A DNA stretch of 64,000 nt from Trinickia diaoshuihuensis. Lineage in GTDB: Bacteria; Pseudomonadota; Gammaproteobacteria; Burkholderiales; Burkholderiaceae. A program made the translations under genes and the position numbers. The stretch spans positions 1 through 64,000 of the forward strand of contig NZ_QUBS01000024.1 of assembly GCF_003390925.1 (NCBI RefSeq), read 5' to 3'. Of this stretch, positions 55,268 through 64,000 are shown one piece after another (position 1 is the stretch's first letter; every line of letters begins with the position of its first letter). Under the pieces are notes generated by a model. The model was not told the origin of the DNA and made no database searches. It saw nothing but the letters and a program-made list of their open reading frames with translations.

Positions 55268-58204
55268 TTAGCCCGTATTGCGCAGTCCGGCTGCGATGCC
55301 GTTGATGGTCAAATGAATACCGCGCCGCACCCGCGCATTCGAATCCCCCGCGCGATGCCGCTTGAGTAGCTCGACCTGCAAGTGATTGAGCGGGTCCAGG
55401 TACGGAAAGCGGTTCTTAATCGAGCGCGCGAGCAGCGGATTATCGGCGAGCCGCTCGTCTTTGCCCGTAATTTCGGCGAGCGCATGCGACGTCCGTTCCC
55501 ATTCGGCGACGATGCGTTCAAACACGTGTTTGCGCAGTTTCTTGTCGTCGACGAGTTGGGCGTAGCGCGAGGCCACGGCGAGATCGGTCTTGGAGAGCAC
55601 CATATCCATGTTCGAGAGCAGTGTCGAAAAGAACGGCCAGCTCTTGTACATCTTGCGCAACATGGTCAGGCGCCGCGTACGGTCGGCCTCGCTCGCCGCG
55701 CCTTCGAGATGCGCGGCAACGGCGCTGCCGAAGCCGTACCAACCCGTGAGCAGCAGGCGGCATTGTCCCCAGGAAAAGCCCCAAGGAATCGCGCGCAGAT
55801 CCTCGATGCGGCGGTGCTTCGGATCTTGCAGCTTGCGCGAGGCCGGACGGCTGCCGATATTGAGCTCGGCGATCTCTGAAATCGGCGTGGACGAGAAGAA
55901 GTAATCGGTAAAGCCGGGCGTCTCGTAGACGAGCGCGCGATAGGCGGCCATCGCCGCATTCGAGAGCGATTGCATCGTCTCTTCGAACGCGGCGAGATTG
56001 GCCGGCGCGTTGCCCTGCGGCACGAGGGACGCTTCGAGCGTGGCGGCCACGACCGTCTCCAAGTTGCGTCGCCCGATTTCGGCGTTGCTGAACTTACTCG
56101 CGATGACTTCGCCCTGCTCGGTCAAGCGGATTTGGCCGTTCACGGTGCCCGGCGGCTGCGACAAGATCGCCTGATAGGTCGGACCGCCGCCGCGGCCGAC
56201 CGTGCCGCCGCGGCCATGGAACAGACGCAGCGTGATGCCGCGCTCGCGGAACAGCGCGACGAGCGCGAGTTCGGCACGATACAACTCCCAGTTCGACGTG
56301 AGAAAGCCGCCGTCCTTATTGCTGTCCGAGTAGCCGAGCATGACTTCTTGTTCGCCGCCTTGATGCGCGAGCAGCGCATCGACCCCCGGCAGCGCGAAAT
56401 ACTCGCGCATGATGACGGGCGCGTTGCGCAAATCGGCGATCGTCTCGAACAGTGGGATGACCATCAAGCCGTTCTTGGCGCGGGCGCCGAGCGTACCTTC
56501 GAGCAGCCCGGTCTCCTTTTGAAGCAGCAGCACTTCGACCAGATCGCTGACCGTCTCGGTATGCGAGATGATGTAGTTGCGCACGGCGCGCGAGCCGAAG
56601 CGTTCACGCGTCACGCGGGCCGTTTCGAGGACGGCCAGCTCGCTCTTCACGAGCGGCGAGTAATCGAGGTAGGGCGAGCGCAGCAGGCGCGGTTGTTCGA
56701 GTTCCGCGAGCAGCACGCGCAGCTTGTCGGCTTCGGAAAGCGACGCGTAGTCGTTTTCGACGCCCGCCCGTGCGAGCAATTCGGCGATGACGGCTTCGTG
56801 CACGTCGGAGCTTTGGCGCAGATCGATCGACGCCAGGTGGAAGCCGAACACTTGCGCGGCGCGCGCGAGCGGCGCGAGCCGCGGCGCGGCCAGCGAGCTG
56901 CCGTGATGCGCCGCCAGCGAATCGACGAGCACGCTCAGATCGCGCGCGAACGCTTGCGCGTCGGCATAGGGCTCGCAATCGCGATGCACGCCGCTGCGCG
57001 TGTGAACGGTGCCTTCGCCGAGCAAGGCGCGCGCGGTCGCGGCGAGCCGCGCATAGACGCCGATCAGCGCGCGGCGATACGGTTCGTCGACGCGGTGCGG
57101 CGATTGATCGGGCGAGGCGGCGGCAAGCGCCTTGAGCGCGTCGCTCGAGCCTGCCAGCAGGTTCGACACGGACAGTTCGGCACCGAGCGCGTGCACTTGT
57201 TCGAGGTAATGTTCGAAGATGACCGTGGCTTGCCGCGTGATCGCATGTTCGAGCGTGGCCGCGGTCACGTTCGGATTGCCGTCGCGGTCGCCTCCGATCC
57301 AACTGCCCATCTGGAAGAACGCCGGGACATGGGCCGGCGTACCGGTATGTTCGTCGAGCGCCGTCTCGATGTCGTCGTAGAGCGCCGGGATTTCATTGAG
57401 GAACGTGGCCCGATAGTACGACAAGGCGTTTTCGATTTCGTCGGCCACGGTCAAACGCGAATCGCGCAGCATGCGGGTTTGCCAAAGCGTCGTGACGCGC
57501 GCGCGCAGCATCGCTTCGTTGTGCGCCCGCTCGCGTTCGGTCAACGGCTGATCGCGCTCCGCCAGCAAACGGGCGATGTCGTGCTGCGCGTCGAGAATGC
57601 TCTTGCGTTGCACTTCCGTGGGGTGGGCCGTCAGCACGGGCACGATCAGTGCGTCGTCGAAGAAGCGCTTGAGCGTATCGGCGTCGAGATTGCCCGCGAG
57701 CGCGAGACGGCTCAACGCGTAGGCGATCGTGCCGGCCTGCGGCGCCGAGCCCGCCATCGCATGAATGCGGCGGCGGCGGTTGTGGTGGCGATCTTCGGCG
57801 ATATTGGCCAAATGCGAGAAAAAGCTGAACGCGCGCACGACGCTGACCGTTTGTTCGGGCGTGAGCGTGCGCAATTGTTTCTCGAGCGCTTGCGCCGCGC
57901 TCGTGTCGTCCTCGCGCCGGAACTTGACGGCGTTCTGACGAATCGTTTCGACGACGTCGAAGACGGCGTCGCCTTCCTGCTCGCGCACGACGTCGCCGAG
58001 CAGGCGGCCGAGGTAGCGAATATCCTGGAACAGCGGCTGATCTTTGTCCTCGCGTCCGCGCGCGGACGCTTTAGCCGGCGTGGCGCCGTCGGCGCGCGCG
58101 GTGGCGGCGGGGGCCGCTGCGGCTAGCGCGGCGGATTTCTTTTTGGACGAGCGAGGCGATGCATCGTTGCGGCGGGCGGTGCGCGCCGATCCGGAAGACG
58201 TCAC
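55268..58204 (-). CDS. ppc: Phosphoenolpyruvate carboxylase
   Basis: PEPC adds bicarbonate to phosphoenolpyruvate to form oxaloacetate. The protein has 978 residues from GTG at 58204, with GAGGAA about eight bases upstream; an ATG 17 codons earlier is possible. The catalytic histidine is in VLTAHPTE and the second catalytic region is [10 protein letters not shown]. It ends in NTG, the conserved C-terminal tripeptide. Residues 1-55 are Ala/Ser/Lys-rich and absent from most homologues; they are probably disordered. It is divergent from hemC. Confidence 0.96.
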   Translation of the reverse strand: MTSSGSARTARRNDASPRSSKKKSAALAAAAPAATARADGATPAKASARGREDKDQPLFQDIRYLGRLLGDVVREQEGDAVFDVVETIRQNAVKFRREDDTSAAQALEKQLRTLTPEQTVSVVRAFSFFSHLANIAEDRHHNRRRRIHAMAGSAPQAGTIAYALSRLALAGNLDADTLKRFFDDALIVPVLTAHPTEVQRKSILDAQHDIARLLAERDQPLTERERAHNEAMLRARVTTLWQTRMLRDSRLTVADEIENALSYYRATFLNEIPALYDDIETALDEHTGTPAHVPAFFQMGSWIGGDRDGNPNVTAATLEHAITRQATVIFEHYLEQVHALGAELSVSNLLAGSSDALKALAAASPDQSPHRVDEPYRRALIGVYARLAATARALLGEGTVHTRSGVHRDCEPYADAQAFARDLSVLVDSLAAHHGSSLAAPRLAPLARAAQVFGFHLASIDLRQSSDVHEAVIAELLARAGVENDYASLSEADKLRVLLAELEQPRLLRSPYLDYSPLVKSELAVLETARVTRERFGSRAVRNYIISHTETVSDLVEVLLLQKETGLLEGTLGARAKNGLMVIPLFETIADLRNAPVIMREYFALPGVDALLAHQGGEQEVMLGYSDSNKDGGFLTSNWELYRAELALVALFRERGITLRLFHGRGGTVGRGGGPTYQAILSQPPGTVNGQIRLTEQGEVIASKFSNAEIGRRNLETVVAATLEASLVPQGNAPANLAAFEETMQSLSNAAMAAYRALVYETPGFTDYFFSSTPISEIAELNIGSRPASRKLQDPKHRRIEDLRAIPWGFSWGQCRLLLTGWYGFGSAVAAHLEGAASEADRTRRLTMLRKMYKSWPFFSTLLSNMDMVLSKTDLAVASRYAQLVDDKKLRKHVFERIVAEWERTSHALAEITGKDERLADNPLLARSIKNRFPYLDPLNHLQVELLKRHRAGDSNARVRRGIHLTINGIAAGLRNTG

Positions 58205-58451
58205 GGTGGGTTCCTCAGTGAAGCCAGGGTGAAAAAGGGGGCTGACTGCCGACAACTACTCAAAACTGACCAAACGACTGCGAACGTGCTGGCTTGCGCT
58301 CAAGTTGCCGTGGGCGAAACGCTCGTGGCGATCGCGCCGGGCGCCGGGATCCGCGTTGCGCGCAGCGATCGCCGGCTAGCGCGAAAAATGGGGCAAGGCG
58401 TGCGTGCTACCATTTCTCGATGTTCGATCCCGTCCTTCGAAGTGTTGACTC

Positions 58452-59435
58452 ATGAATTCCGAGACGCTTTCAGCCGCACCGCCCACCGAACTCGTCATTG
58501 CCTCGCGGGAAAGTCGTCTCGCGATGTGGCAGGCTGAGTTCGTGCGCGATGCGCTGCGGAAATTATATCCATCTTGCGACGTCCGAATTCTCGGAATGAC
58601 GACGCGCGGCGATCAAATTCTCGATCGGACGCTCTCGAAGGTCGGCGGCAAGGGCCTGTTCGTCAAGGAACTCGAGAATGCGCTGGCGGAGGGCAGCGCC
58701 GATTTGGCCGTGCATTCGCTCAAGGACGTGCCGATGTCGTTGCCGGAAGGGTTCGAACTCGCCGCCGTCATGGAGCGAGAGGACCCGCGCGACGCGTTGG
58801 TCTCGAACGCATACGACTCGCTCGCCGCGCTGCCTGCCGGTGCCGTGGTCGGTACGTCGAGCTTGCGGCGCGAGTCGATTTTGCGCGCGCGCTACCCGCA
58901 TTTGATCGTGCAGCCTTTACGGGGCAACCTCGACACGCGGTTGGCCAAGCTCGATCGCGGCGATTACGCGGCGATCATCCTGGCCGCCGCGGGGCTCAAG
59001 CGCCTCGGGTTGGCGGCGCGCATTCGCGCCTTGCTCGACGTGGACGATAGCCTGCCCGCGGCGGGGCAAGGGGCGCTCGGTATCGAAATTCGCGCGGGGC
59101 GGCGCGAGTTGCAAGCCTGGCTCGCGCCCTTGGAACATGCGCCGACGCGGCTCGCCGTCGAAGCGGAGCGGGCGGTCTCGCGCGCGCTCGGCGGGAGCTG
59201 CGACGTGCCGCTGGCCGCGCACGCCGCCTGGCAGGGCGGGCAACTGCATCTCGCGAGCCGCGTCTCGATGCCCGACGGCAGCCGTCCGGCGTTTGGCGAG
59301 GCCTCGGCGGCCGTGGCGAGCGCGGCGGACGCGCGCGCGCTCGGCGATGCCGTGGCGCGCTCGCTCGTAGCGCAAGGCGCGCTTCAGGTCGTAGCCGAGC
59401 TAGCGAGCGCCCGCGGCGCCGAGCCGGCCGCCTGA
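58452..59435 (+). CDS. hemC: Hydroxymethylbilane synthase (porphobilinogen deaminase)
   Basis: HemC joins four porphobilinogens into hydroxymethylbilane. The protein has 327 residues. The N-terminal active-site region includes [14 protein letters not shown] and [14 protein letters not shown]; the cofactor-binding loop [31 protein letters not shown] is present, and the dipyrromethane cofactor cysteine is in [12 protein letters not shown]. It is the first gene of hemC-hemDX-hemY, with 16 bases to hemDX. Confidence 0.96.
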   Translation: MNSETLSAAPPTELVIASRESRLAMWQAEFVRDALRKLYPSCDVRILGMTTRGDQILDRTLSKVGGKGLFVKELENALAEGSADLAVHSLKDVPMSLPEGFELAAVMEREDPRDALVSNAYDSLAALPAGAVVGTSSLRRESILRARYPHLIVQPLRGNLDTRLAKLDRGDYAAIILAAAGLKRLGLAARIRALLDVDDSLPAAGQGALGIEIRAGRRELQAWLAPLEHAPTRLAVEAERAVSRALGGSCDVPLAAHAAWQGGQLHLASRVSMPDGSRPAFGEASAAVASAADARALGDAVARSLVAQGALQVVAELASARGAEPAA

Positions 59436-59451
59436 ACGCCGGCCCGGATCG

Positions 59452-61530
59452 ATGGCGAGCGCCGAGCGCGGCAGCCCCCCGGGTGAACGCCCCGGTCAAA
59501 GCCCTGGCGGCGAGCGGTTCACGGCCGTGCTCACGCGCCCGGCCGGACAGTCGGCGTCGCTTGCCGCGGCACTCGAGCGCGCCGGCATCGCGGCGTTCGA
59601 CTTTCCTCTGATCGAAATCGCGCCGGTGCTGGACGACGCGCCGCTTCGGGCGGCATTGGCCTCGCTCGAGCGATATGCGCTCGTGATCTTCGTTTCGCCG
59701 AACGCGATCGAGCGGGCGCTTGCCGCCGCGCCCGCGCTCGTGTGGCCCGCGCAAGTGCCGATCGGCGTCGTGGGACCCGGCAGCATTACCGAGTTGGCTC
59801 GCCATGGCATCGCGGCGCCCGCGCACCAGGTGATCGCACCGGCGGGGGCGGATTCGAGCGAAGACGGCGAGGGCAATGGCAATGGCGACGCGAACACGCG
59901 CTTCGACTCGGAAGCGCTTTTTGCCGCGCTGACGGCTCGGCTCGGCTTCGCGGCGTTAGACGGGCAATCCGTGCTGATCGTGCGCGGCGACGGCGGCCGC
60001 GAGTGGCTGGCCGATCGGCTGCGCGAAGCGGGCGCGCTCGTCGAAGCCGTCTGCGCCTACCGGCGCGTGGTTCCCGCGCCGCCTGCCGACGCCTGGGCGC
60101 GCGTGCGCGCGCTACTGGGAGGCGCGCCGCATGCTTGGCTGCTGACGAGTTCCGAAGGCGTGCGCAATCTCGATGCGCTCGCGCAAGCCTGGCTTGCGCC
60201 CGCCGAGCGCGCCGCGTTGCTGCGCGCGCCGCTCGTCGCGCCGCATCCGCGCATCGCGGAGACGGCACGGGCGGCTGGTTTTGATACGATTACGGCATCC
60301 GGCCCCGGCGATGCGCGCATCCTCGCGGCCTTGCGCGCCTTATCCGCATCGTCTCGCGCCGCACTCGACCCACCGGTTTGGGCCGCCACGGCTCAGGCCT
60401 CATCCTCGACTCATTCGCGCATGACTGATACGAACCAAGAATCGTCTTCCGCCTCGTTCCAGCCGGCCGCGACGCCGCCGTTTCCTCCGCCGATGCCGCC
60501 CGTCTACGACGCGCCGCGCCGGCGCGCAAGCGGCTTCGTCTGGATCGTGCTGATCTTGCTGGCCGTGGCAACCGGTATTGCCGCCTTTGCGTTCAACCGC
60601 AAGCTCGACCGGCTCGATGCCGCGTTGGCCGCCCGGCAGCAGGCGCTCGTCGCGCAAACGGCCGAACTGCGCATGAAAACCGAGCAGGCGACGGCGACGG
60701 CGCATCAGGCCGAGGCCGAATTGCAGCAGCTCCAAGGCAAGCTGGCCGACGCGCAGACGGCGCAGCAAGCCTTGCAGCAGCAATATCAGAATCTCGCCGC
60801 CAACCGGGACGATTGGACGCTCGCCGAAGTCGAGCAAATGCTCTCGAGTGCGAGCCAGCAATTGGAGCTCACGGGCAATACGCAACTCGCGCTGTTCGCG
60901 CTGCAAAGCGCCGACACGCGCCTGGCCGCGTCCTCGAGCCCGCAGGCGCTCCTCGTGCGGCGGGCGATCGCGCAGGATATCGACAAGCTGAAGGCGGCGC
61001 CGTCCACCGACCTGACCGGGCTGGCGATCAAGCTCGACGATGCGATCGCGCAAGTCGACACCCTGCCGTTGCTCGGCGAGGTCCAAAGCGAGGGCGCGCG
61101 GGGCAAGGCAGCCGCGCCCACGCCGGGGGCGGCCAGTGCCGCGGCGCCCGGCGAATCGCGCGTCGCGCATTGGTGGCGCGTGTTCTCGAGCGCGGCGGGC
61201 GAGCAATTGCGATCGCTCGTGCAAGTGCGCCGGCTCGACAACGCGGACGCGATGCTCAACTCGCCGCAGCAGGGCGAATTCGTTCGCGACAACGTCAAGC
61301 TGCGTCTGTTGTCGGCCCGCTTGGGACTGCTCTCGCGTAACCAGGCGACGCTCGAATCGGATTTGAAGGATGTCGATGCCGCGCTCGCGCGCTACTTCGA
61401 CGGTGCTTCCAAGCGGACGCAGACGGTGCGCGCGTTGATCAAGGACGTGATGCAGGGCGCGCAAGCGGTGACGGTGCCGAACCTGAACTCGAGCCTCCAA
61501 GCGATCCACGACAACAAGAGCCGAGGCTGA
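59452..61530 (+). CDS. hemDX: Uroporphyrinogen-III synthase fused to HemX-like membrane protein
   Basis: The protein has 692 residues. Residues 1-322 are HemD: AVLTRPAGQSASLAAALERAGIAAFDFPLIEI, PNAIERAL, VIAP and a C-terminal TSSEGVRNLDAL segment; it carries a Gly/Asp/Asn-rich insert at about 140-155. From residue 324 the HemX part starts (MTDTNQESS), with a Pro-rich stretch, one membrane helix (ASGFVWIVLILLAVATGIAAFAF) and long coiled coil. HemX is often labelled a C-methyltransferase, but no SAM motif is visible here. HemD makes uroporphyrinogen III, and the fusion would tether it to the membrane near HemY. The fusion is known in this group of bacteria. Confidence 0.9.
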   Translation: MASAERGSPPGERPGQSPGGERFTAVLTRPAGQSASLAAALERAGIAAFDFPLIEIAPVLDDAPLRAALASLERYALVIFVSPNAIERALAAAPALVWPAQVPIGVVGPGSITELARHGIAAPAHQVIAPAGADSSEDGEGNGNGDANTRFDSEALFAALTARLGFAALDGQSVLIVRGDGGREWLADRLREAGALVEAVCAYRRVVPAPPADAWARVRALLGGAPHAWLLTSSEGVRNLDALAQAWLAPAERAALLRAPLVAPHPRIAETARAAGFDTITASGPGDARILAALRALSASSRAALDPPVWAATAQASSSTHSRMTDTNQESSSASFQPAATPPFPPPMPPVYDAPRRRASGFVWIVLILLAVATGIAAFAFNRKLDRLDAALAARQQALVAQTAELRMKTEQATATAHQAEAELQQLQGKLADAQTAQQALQQQYQNLAANRDDWTLAEVEQMLSSASQQLELTGNTQLALFALQSADTRLAASSSPQALLVRRAIAQDIDKLKAAPSTDLTGLAIKLDDAIAQVDTLPLLGEVQSEGARGKAAAPTPGAASAAAPGESRVAHWWRVFSSAAGEQLRSLVQVRRLDNADAMLNSPQQGEFVRDNVKLRLLSARLGLLSRNQATLESDLKDVDAALARYFDGASKRTQTVRALIKDVMQGAQAVTVPNLNSSLQAIHDNKSRG

Positions 61531-61532
61531 CG

Positions 61533-62726
61533 ATGGCACTCAGAGGACTCTTGTGGCTTGCGTTGCTGTTCGTGCTCGCGGTCGTGCTGGCGACAGTCGG
61601 CCATTTCGATGCGGGCCAGGTGCTGATCGTCTATCCGCCGTACCGCGTGGACGTCTCGCTCAATCTCGTCGTGGTCGGCATCGTCGCGCTGTTCATCGTG
61701 CTCTACGCGGCGATTCGGATCGCGCGCAACGTCTGGACCATGCCGCAACGCGTGGCAGCGTATCGCGCGCGGGCCAAGGAGGCGAAGGCGCATGCCGCGT
61801 TGCGCGACGCGATCGGTAATCTCTATGCCGGGCGTTTCTCGCGCGCGGAAAAGGCGGCGCGCGAGGCGCTCTCGCTCGAATCGAACAAGGGCGCGGCGGG
61901 CATCGTCGCGGCCGTCGCCGCGCACCGCATGCGCGAGTACGTGCGGCGCGACGAGTGGCTGGCCGCCATCGACGCGCCCGATTGGCAGGATGCGCGCCTC
62001 ATGGCCAGCGCCGATATGCGCGCCGACGGACGCGATCCGGAAGGCGCGTTGTCGGCGCTGACCGAGATGCAGGCGCAGGGCACGCGCCGCATCCACGCGC
62101 AACAGATTGCCTTGCGCGCGCAACAGCAACTGAAGAACTGGGCGGAGGTGCTCAAGCTCGTCAAGACGCTCGAGAAGCGCGAGGCGCTGCATCCGACCGT
62201 CGCCGTGCGTTTGCGCCAGCAGGCGGTCGAGCATTTGCTGCGCGATCGCCGCCACGACCCCGATGCGCTGCTCGCGCTATGGAATTCGCTGGCCGTGGTC
62301 GAGCGCCAGTCGCCGCGCCTGGCCGATTTGGCCGCCGAACTGCTGATCGCTTTGAACCGCCAGCAGGACGCGCGCAAGATCGTCGAGGAAGCGCTGGCCC
62401 ATAACTGGGACGCGCGCCTCTTGCGCCGTTACCCCGAGACGGCGCAAGCCGATGCGCTGCCGCTGATCCAAAAGGCCGAAGGCTGGCGCAAGGAACGCAC
62501 GGAGGATCCCGATCTGTTCTTCGCGCTGGGGCGCCTATGTTTGCATCAGAAGCTCTGGGGCAAGGCGCAATCGTTTTTGGAATCGGCGCTGCGGCTCGCC
62601 GGCGACAACGACGCGCTCGTCATCCGCACGCACCGCGCGCTCGCGCGCTTGTTCGAGGAGCTCGGCGAGCCCGAGCGCGCGGCCGAACACTACCGCGCCA
62701 GCGCGCTGGCCATGAAAATCGTTTGA
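61533..62726 (+). CDS. hemY: HemY-like membrane TPR protein
   Basis: The protein has 397 residues. Two membrane helices (about 1-25 LLWLALLFVLAVVLATVGHF and 42-62 NLVVVGIVALFIVLYAAIRIA) are followed by a periplasmic or cytoplasmic tetratricopeptide-like region with segments such as RKIVEEALAHNWDARLLRRYPET, then YRASALAMKIV at the end. It begins two bases after hemDX. Family members are linked to haem production in enterobacteria, but their exact role is not settled. A strong terminator ends the operon just after it. Confidence 0.9.
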   Translation: MALRGLLWLALLFVLAVVLATVGHFDAGQVLIVYPPYRVDVSLNLVVVGIVALFIVLYAAIRIARNVWTMPQRVAAYRARAKEAKAHAALRDAIGNLYAGRFSRAEKAAREALSLESNKGAAGIVAAVAAHRMREYVRRDEWLAAIDAPDWQDARLMASADMRADGRDPEGALSALTEMQAQGTRRIHAQQIALRAQQQLKNWAEVLKLVKTLEKREALHPTVAVRLRQQAVEHLLRDRRHDPDALLALWNSLAVVERQSPRLADLAAELLIALNRQQDARKIVEEALAHNWDARLLRRYPETAQADALPLIQKAEGWRKERTEDPDLFFALGRLCLHQKLWGKAQSFLESALRLAGDNDALVIRTHRALARLFEELGEPERAAEHYRASALAMKIV

Positions 62727-62732
62727 GCCCTC

Positions 62733-62766
62733 GCGCCGCCCGCGCGGACCGCGGGCGGCGCTTTTT
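62733..62766 (+). terminator. Intrinsic terminator of the hem operon
   Basis: GCGCCGCCCGCG (62733-62744) and CGCGGGCGGCGC (62750-62761) form a 12-pair stem with loop CGGAC, followed by TTTTT at 62762-62766. It begins seven bases after the hemY stop and closes the hemC-hemDX-hemY transcript; the transporter gene beyond runs the other way. Confidence 0.95.
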
Positions 62767-62781
62767 CGCTCCCTCTCCACA

Positions 62782-63999
62782 TTACTTGTTCACGAGCCGC
62801 GCCGGGACGCTGAGCGCGAGCACGGCGCCGAGCACCATGAAGGCGGCGAGCATGTACATCCCCGAGTCGTTCGCGCCGGTCGCTTGCTTGAGCCAGCCGA
62901 CCGCATAAGGACTCAGAAATCCGGCCAGATTGCCGATCGAATTGATCATGGCGATGCCGGCAGCGGCGCCCGCGCCGGCGAGGAACGCCGTCGGCAGGCT
63001 CCAGAAAAGCGGCAATGCGGTGATGATGCCGGCCGTCGCCAGCGTCAGCGCGGCCATCGCGAGCACTGTGTCGTGCGCCCATCCGACCGATAGCACTAAC
63101 CCAAGCGCGCCGGCCAGGCCCGGGACGGCGACGTGCCAGCGGCGCTCACGCCGATGGTCCGCGCTGCGGGCGACGACGATCATGGCGACGACGGCCGCAG
63201 CGAACGGAACGGCCGATAGCAAACCGATCGAGAAAGCGTCGGTGACGCCCGTGGCCTTGATGATCGTGGGCAGCCAGAAGCTGACGCCGTACAGGCCCAT
63301 GACGAACGAAAGGTAGATGAGGCTCATGAGCCAGACGCGTCCGCTCGCGAGGACCGTTCCGAGCGGTAGCTCCTCCTTCTGGGCATCCTCCGAGCGGATA
63401 TTTCGTTCGAGCAATTGTTTCTCTTCGTTCGACAGCCAATGCGCGTTGGCGATGCGGTCGTCGAGCAAGAAGAACACGAGCACGCCGGCCAGCACCGAGG
63501 GCAGGCCTTCGAGCAGGAACAGCCACTGCCAGCCTTGCAGGCCGCTCGCGCCGTCGAACGTTTTGAGGATGTAGCCCGAGACGGGGCCGCCGACCACGCC
63601 CGATAGCGCGACGGCCGTCATGAACCAAGTCGTCATGCGCCCGCGCCGGTGGGCCGGATACCAATAGGTCAGGTAAAGGACGATGCCCGGGAAGAAGCCC
63701 GCCTCGGCGAGCCCGAGCAAGAAGCGCATGGCATAGAACATCGCGGGCGTCGTGACGAACATCGTCAGCGCCGAGATGAGGCCCCACGACACCATGATCC
63801 GGGCGACCCAAAGCCGTGCGCCGACGCGGTGCAAGATCAGATTGCTAGGAATCTCGAACAGAAAGTAGCCGAGAAAGAAGATGCCCGCGCCGAGGCCGTA
63901 TACCGCATCGCTCAGGTGCAGCGCAGAGGCCATTTGCAGCTTCGCGAAACCGACGTTGACGCGATCGAGGTACGCCACGAGGTAGCACAGGAGGAGCAG
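62782..63999 (-). CDS. MFS transporter, anion:cation symporter type, 5' end cut by window
   Basis: About 405 residues are visible and the frame continues past the window edge upstream; the GTG at 63978 is internal or only one possible start. It begins LLLLCYLVAYLDRVNVGFAK, the first helix and the DRxNVG loop typical of the ACS family (2.A.1.14), followed by GYFLFEIPSNLILHRVGARLW and the GLAEAGFFPGIVLYLTYWYPAHRRGRM motif. The C-terminal half has another five or six helices and ends LSVPARLVNK. Family substrates are organic anions such as phthalate, tartrate or galactonate; the true substrate is unknown. Convergent with the hem operon. Confidence 0.92.
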   Translation of the reverse strand: MLLLCYLVAYLDRVNVGFAKLQMASALHLSDAVYGLGAGIFFLGYFLFEIPSNLILHRVGARLWVARIMVSWGLISALTMFVTTPAMFYAMRFLLGLAEAGFFPGIVLYLTYWYPAHRRGRMTTWFMTAVALSGVVGGPVSGYILKTFDGASGLQGWQWLFLLEGLPSVLAGVLVFFLLDDRIANAHWLSNEEKQLLERNIRSEDAQKEELPLGTVLASGRVWLMSLIYLSFVMGLYGVSFWLPTIIKATGVTDAFSIGLLSAVPFAAAVVAMIVVARSADHRRERRWHVAVPGLAGALGLVLSVGWAHDTVLAMAALTLATAGIITALPLFWSLPTAFLAGAGAAAGIAMINSIGNLAGFLSPYAVGWLKQATGANDSGMYMLAAFMVLGAVLALSVPARLVNK

Positions 64000-64000
64000 C

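Noticed and set aside
55970-58126. 718-residue plus-strand open frame
   Set aside because: Antisense to ppc; no ribosome site and shadow composition.

Overview
The window looks like an ordinary stretch of chromosome from a high-GC betaproteobacterium of the Burkholderiaceae (Burkholderia, Paraburkholderia or Trinickia type). The grounds are the very high GC third positions, the gene families and the local orders: lptF-lptG, pepA-holC-DUF2486, a zapA/ZapB-like pair with 6S RNA and an EVE protein, tamA-tamB, and hemC-hemDX-hemY with a fused hemD/hemX. The species cannot be fixed from the sequence alone. I see no insertion sequence, prophage, CRISPR array, tRNA or rRNA gene. Coding density is high and gene ends often overlap.

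Layout. 1-2.6 kb: end of a sulfate-assimilation/siroheme block (cysN, cobA, a CbiX-like chelatase). 2.6-4.8 kb: LPS export permeases lptG and lptF. 5-7.5 kb: pepA, holC and a DUF2486 protein. 7.5-10.4 kb: ilvD divergent from a LysR regulator. 10.4-13.6 kb: lgt, a SIMPL-domain protein, an EVE-domain protein, 6S RNA, zapA and a ZapB-like coiled coil. 13.8-22.1 kb: a cobalamin uptake and salvage island. It has a sigma70-like promoter and a cobalamin riboswitch, then btuB-btuC-btuD, cobT-cobS-cobC, and cobU-btuF on the other strand. 22.2-24.4 kb: an ECF sigma factor, a small two-helix membrane protein, a two-cluster ferredoxin lacking one cysteine, and an NmrA-like protein. 24.4-28 kb: a thioesterase, an orphan ParA, panD, panC, scpA and DUF3460. 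28.3-37.1 kb: tamA-tamB, an unrecognised 194-residue protein and metG. 37.5-45.6 kb: an OmpA-family lipoprotein, apbC/mrp, a Cu/Zn-SOD-like lipoprotein that has lost most metal ligands, dcd, a large Arg/Lys/Orn decarboxylase, an LprI-like protein and argH. 45.7-49 kb: an ECF sigma/anti-sigma pair, and an MmyB-type regulator divergent from a methyltransferase. 49-55 kb: a three-gene signalling operon (hybrid kinase, response regulator with a pseudo-receiver, REC-EAL protein with altered catalytic residues). 55.2-62.8 kb: ppc, then hemC, hemDX and hemY closed by a strong terminator. The window ends inside an MFS transporter gene.

How they work together. The tetrapyrrole theme recurs: cobA and the chelatase serve siroheme for sulfite reduction next to cysN, hemC-hemDX makes uroporphyrinogen III, and the 14-22 kb island imports corrinoids and rebuilds the nucleotide loop. 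Several envelope systems (LptFG, Lgt, TamAB, OmpA-like, LprI-like) are spread through the window. The points most worth a second look are the SodC-like protein without its metal site, the phosphorelay with two degenerate output or input domains, the ECF sigma/small membrane protein/ferredoxin cluster, and the unrecognised protein after tamB. No wholly new multi-gene system is evident. Those are the best candidates for undescribed biology.
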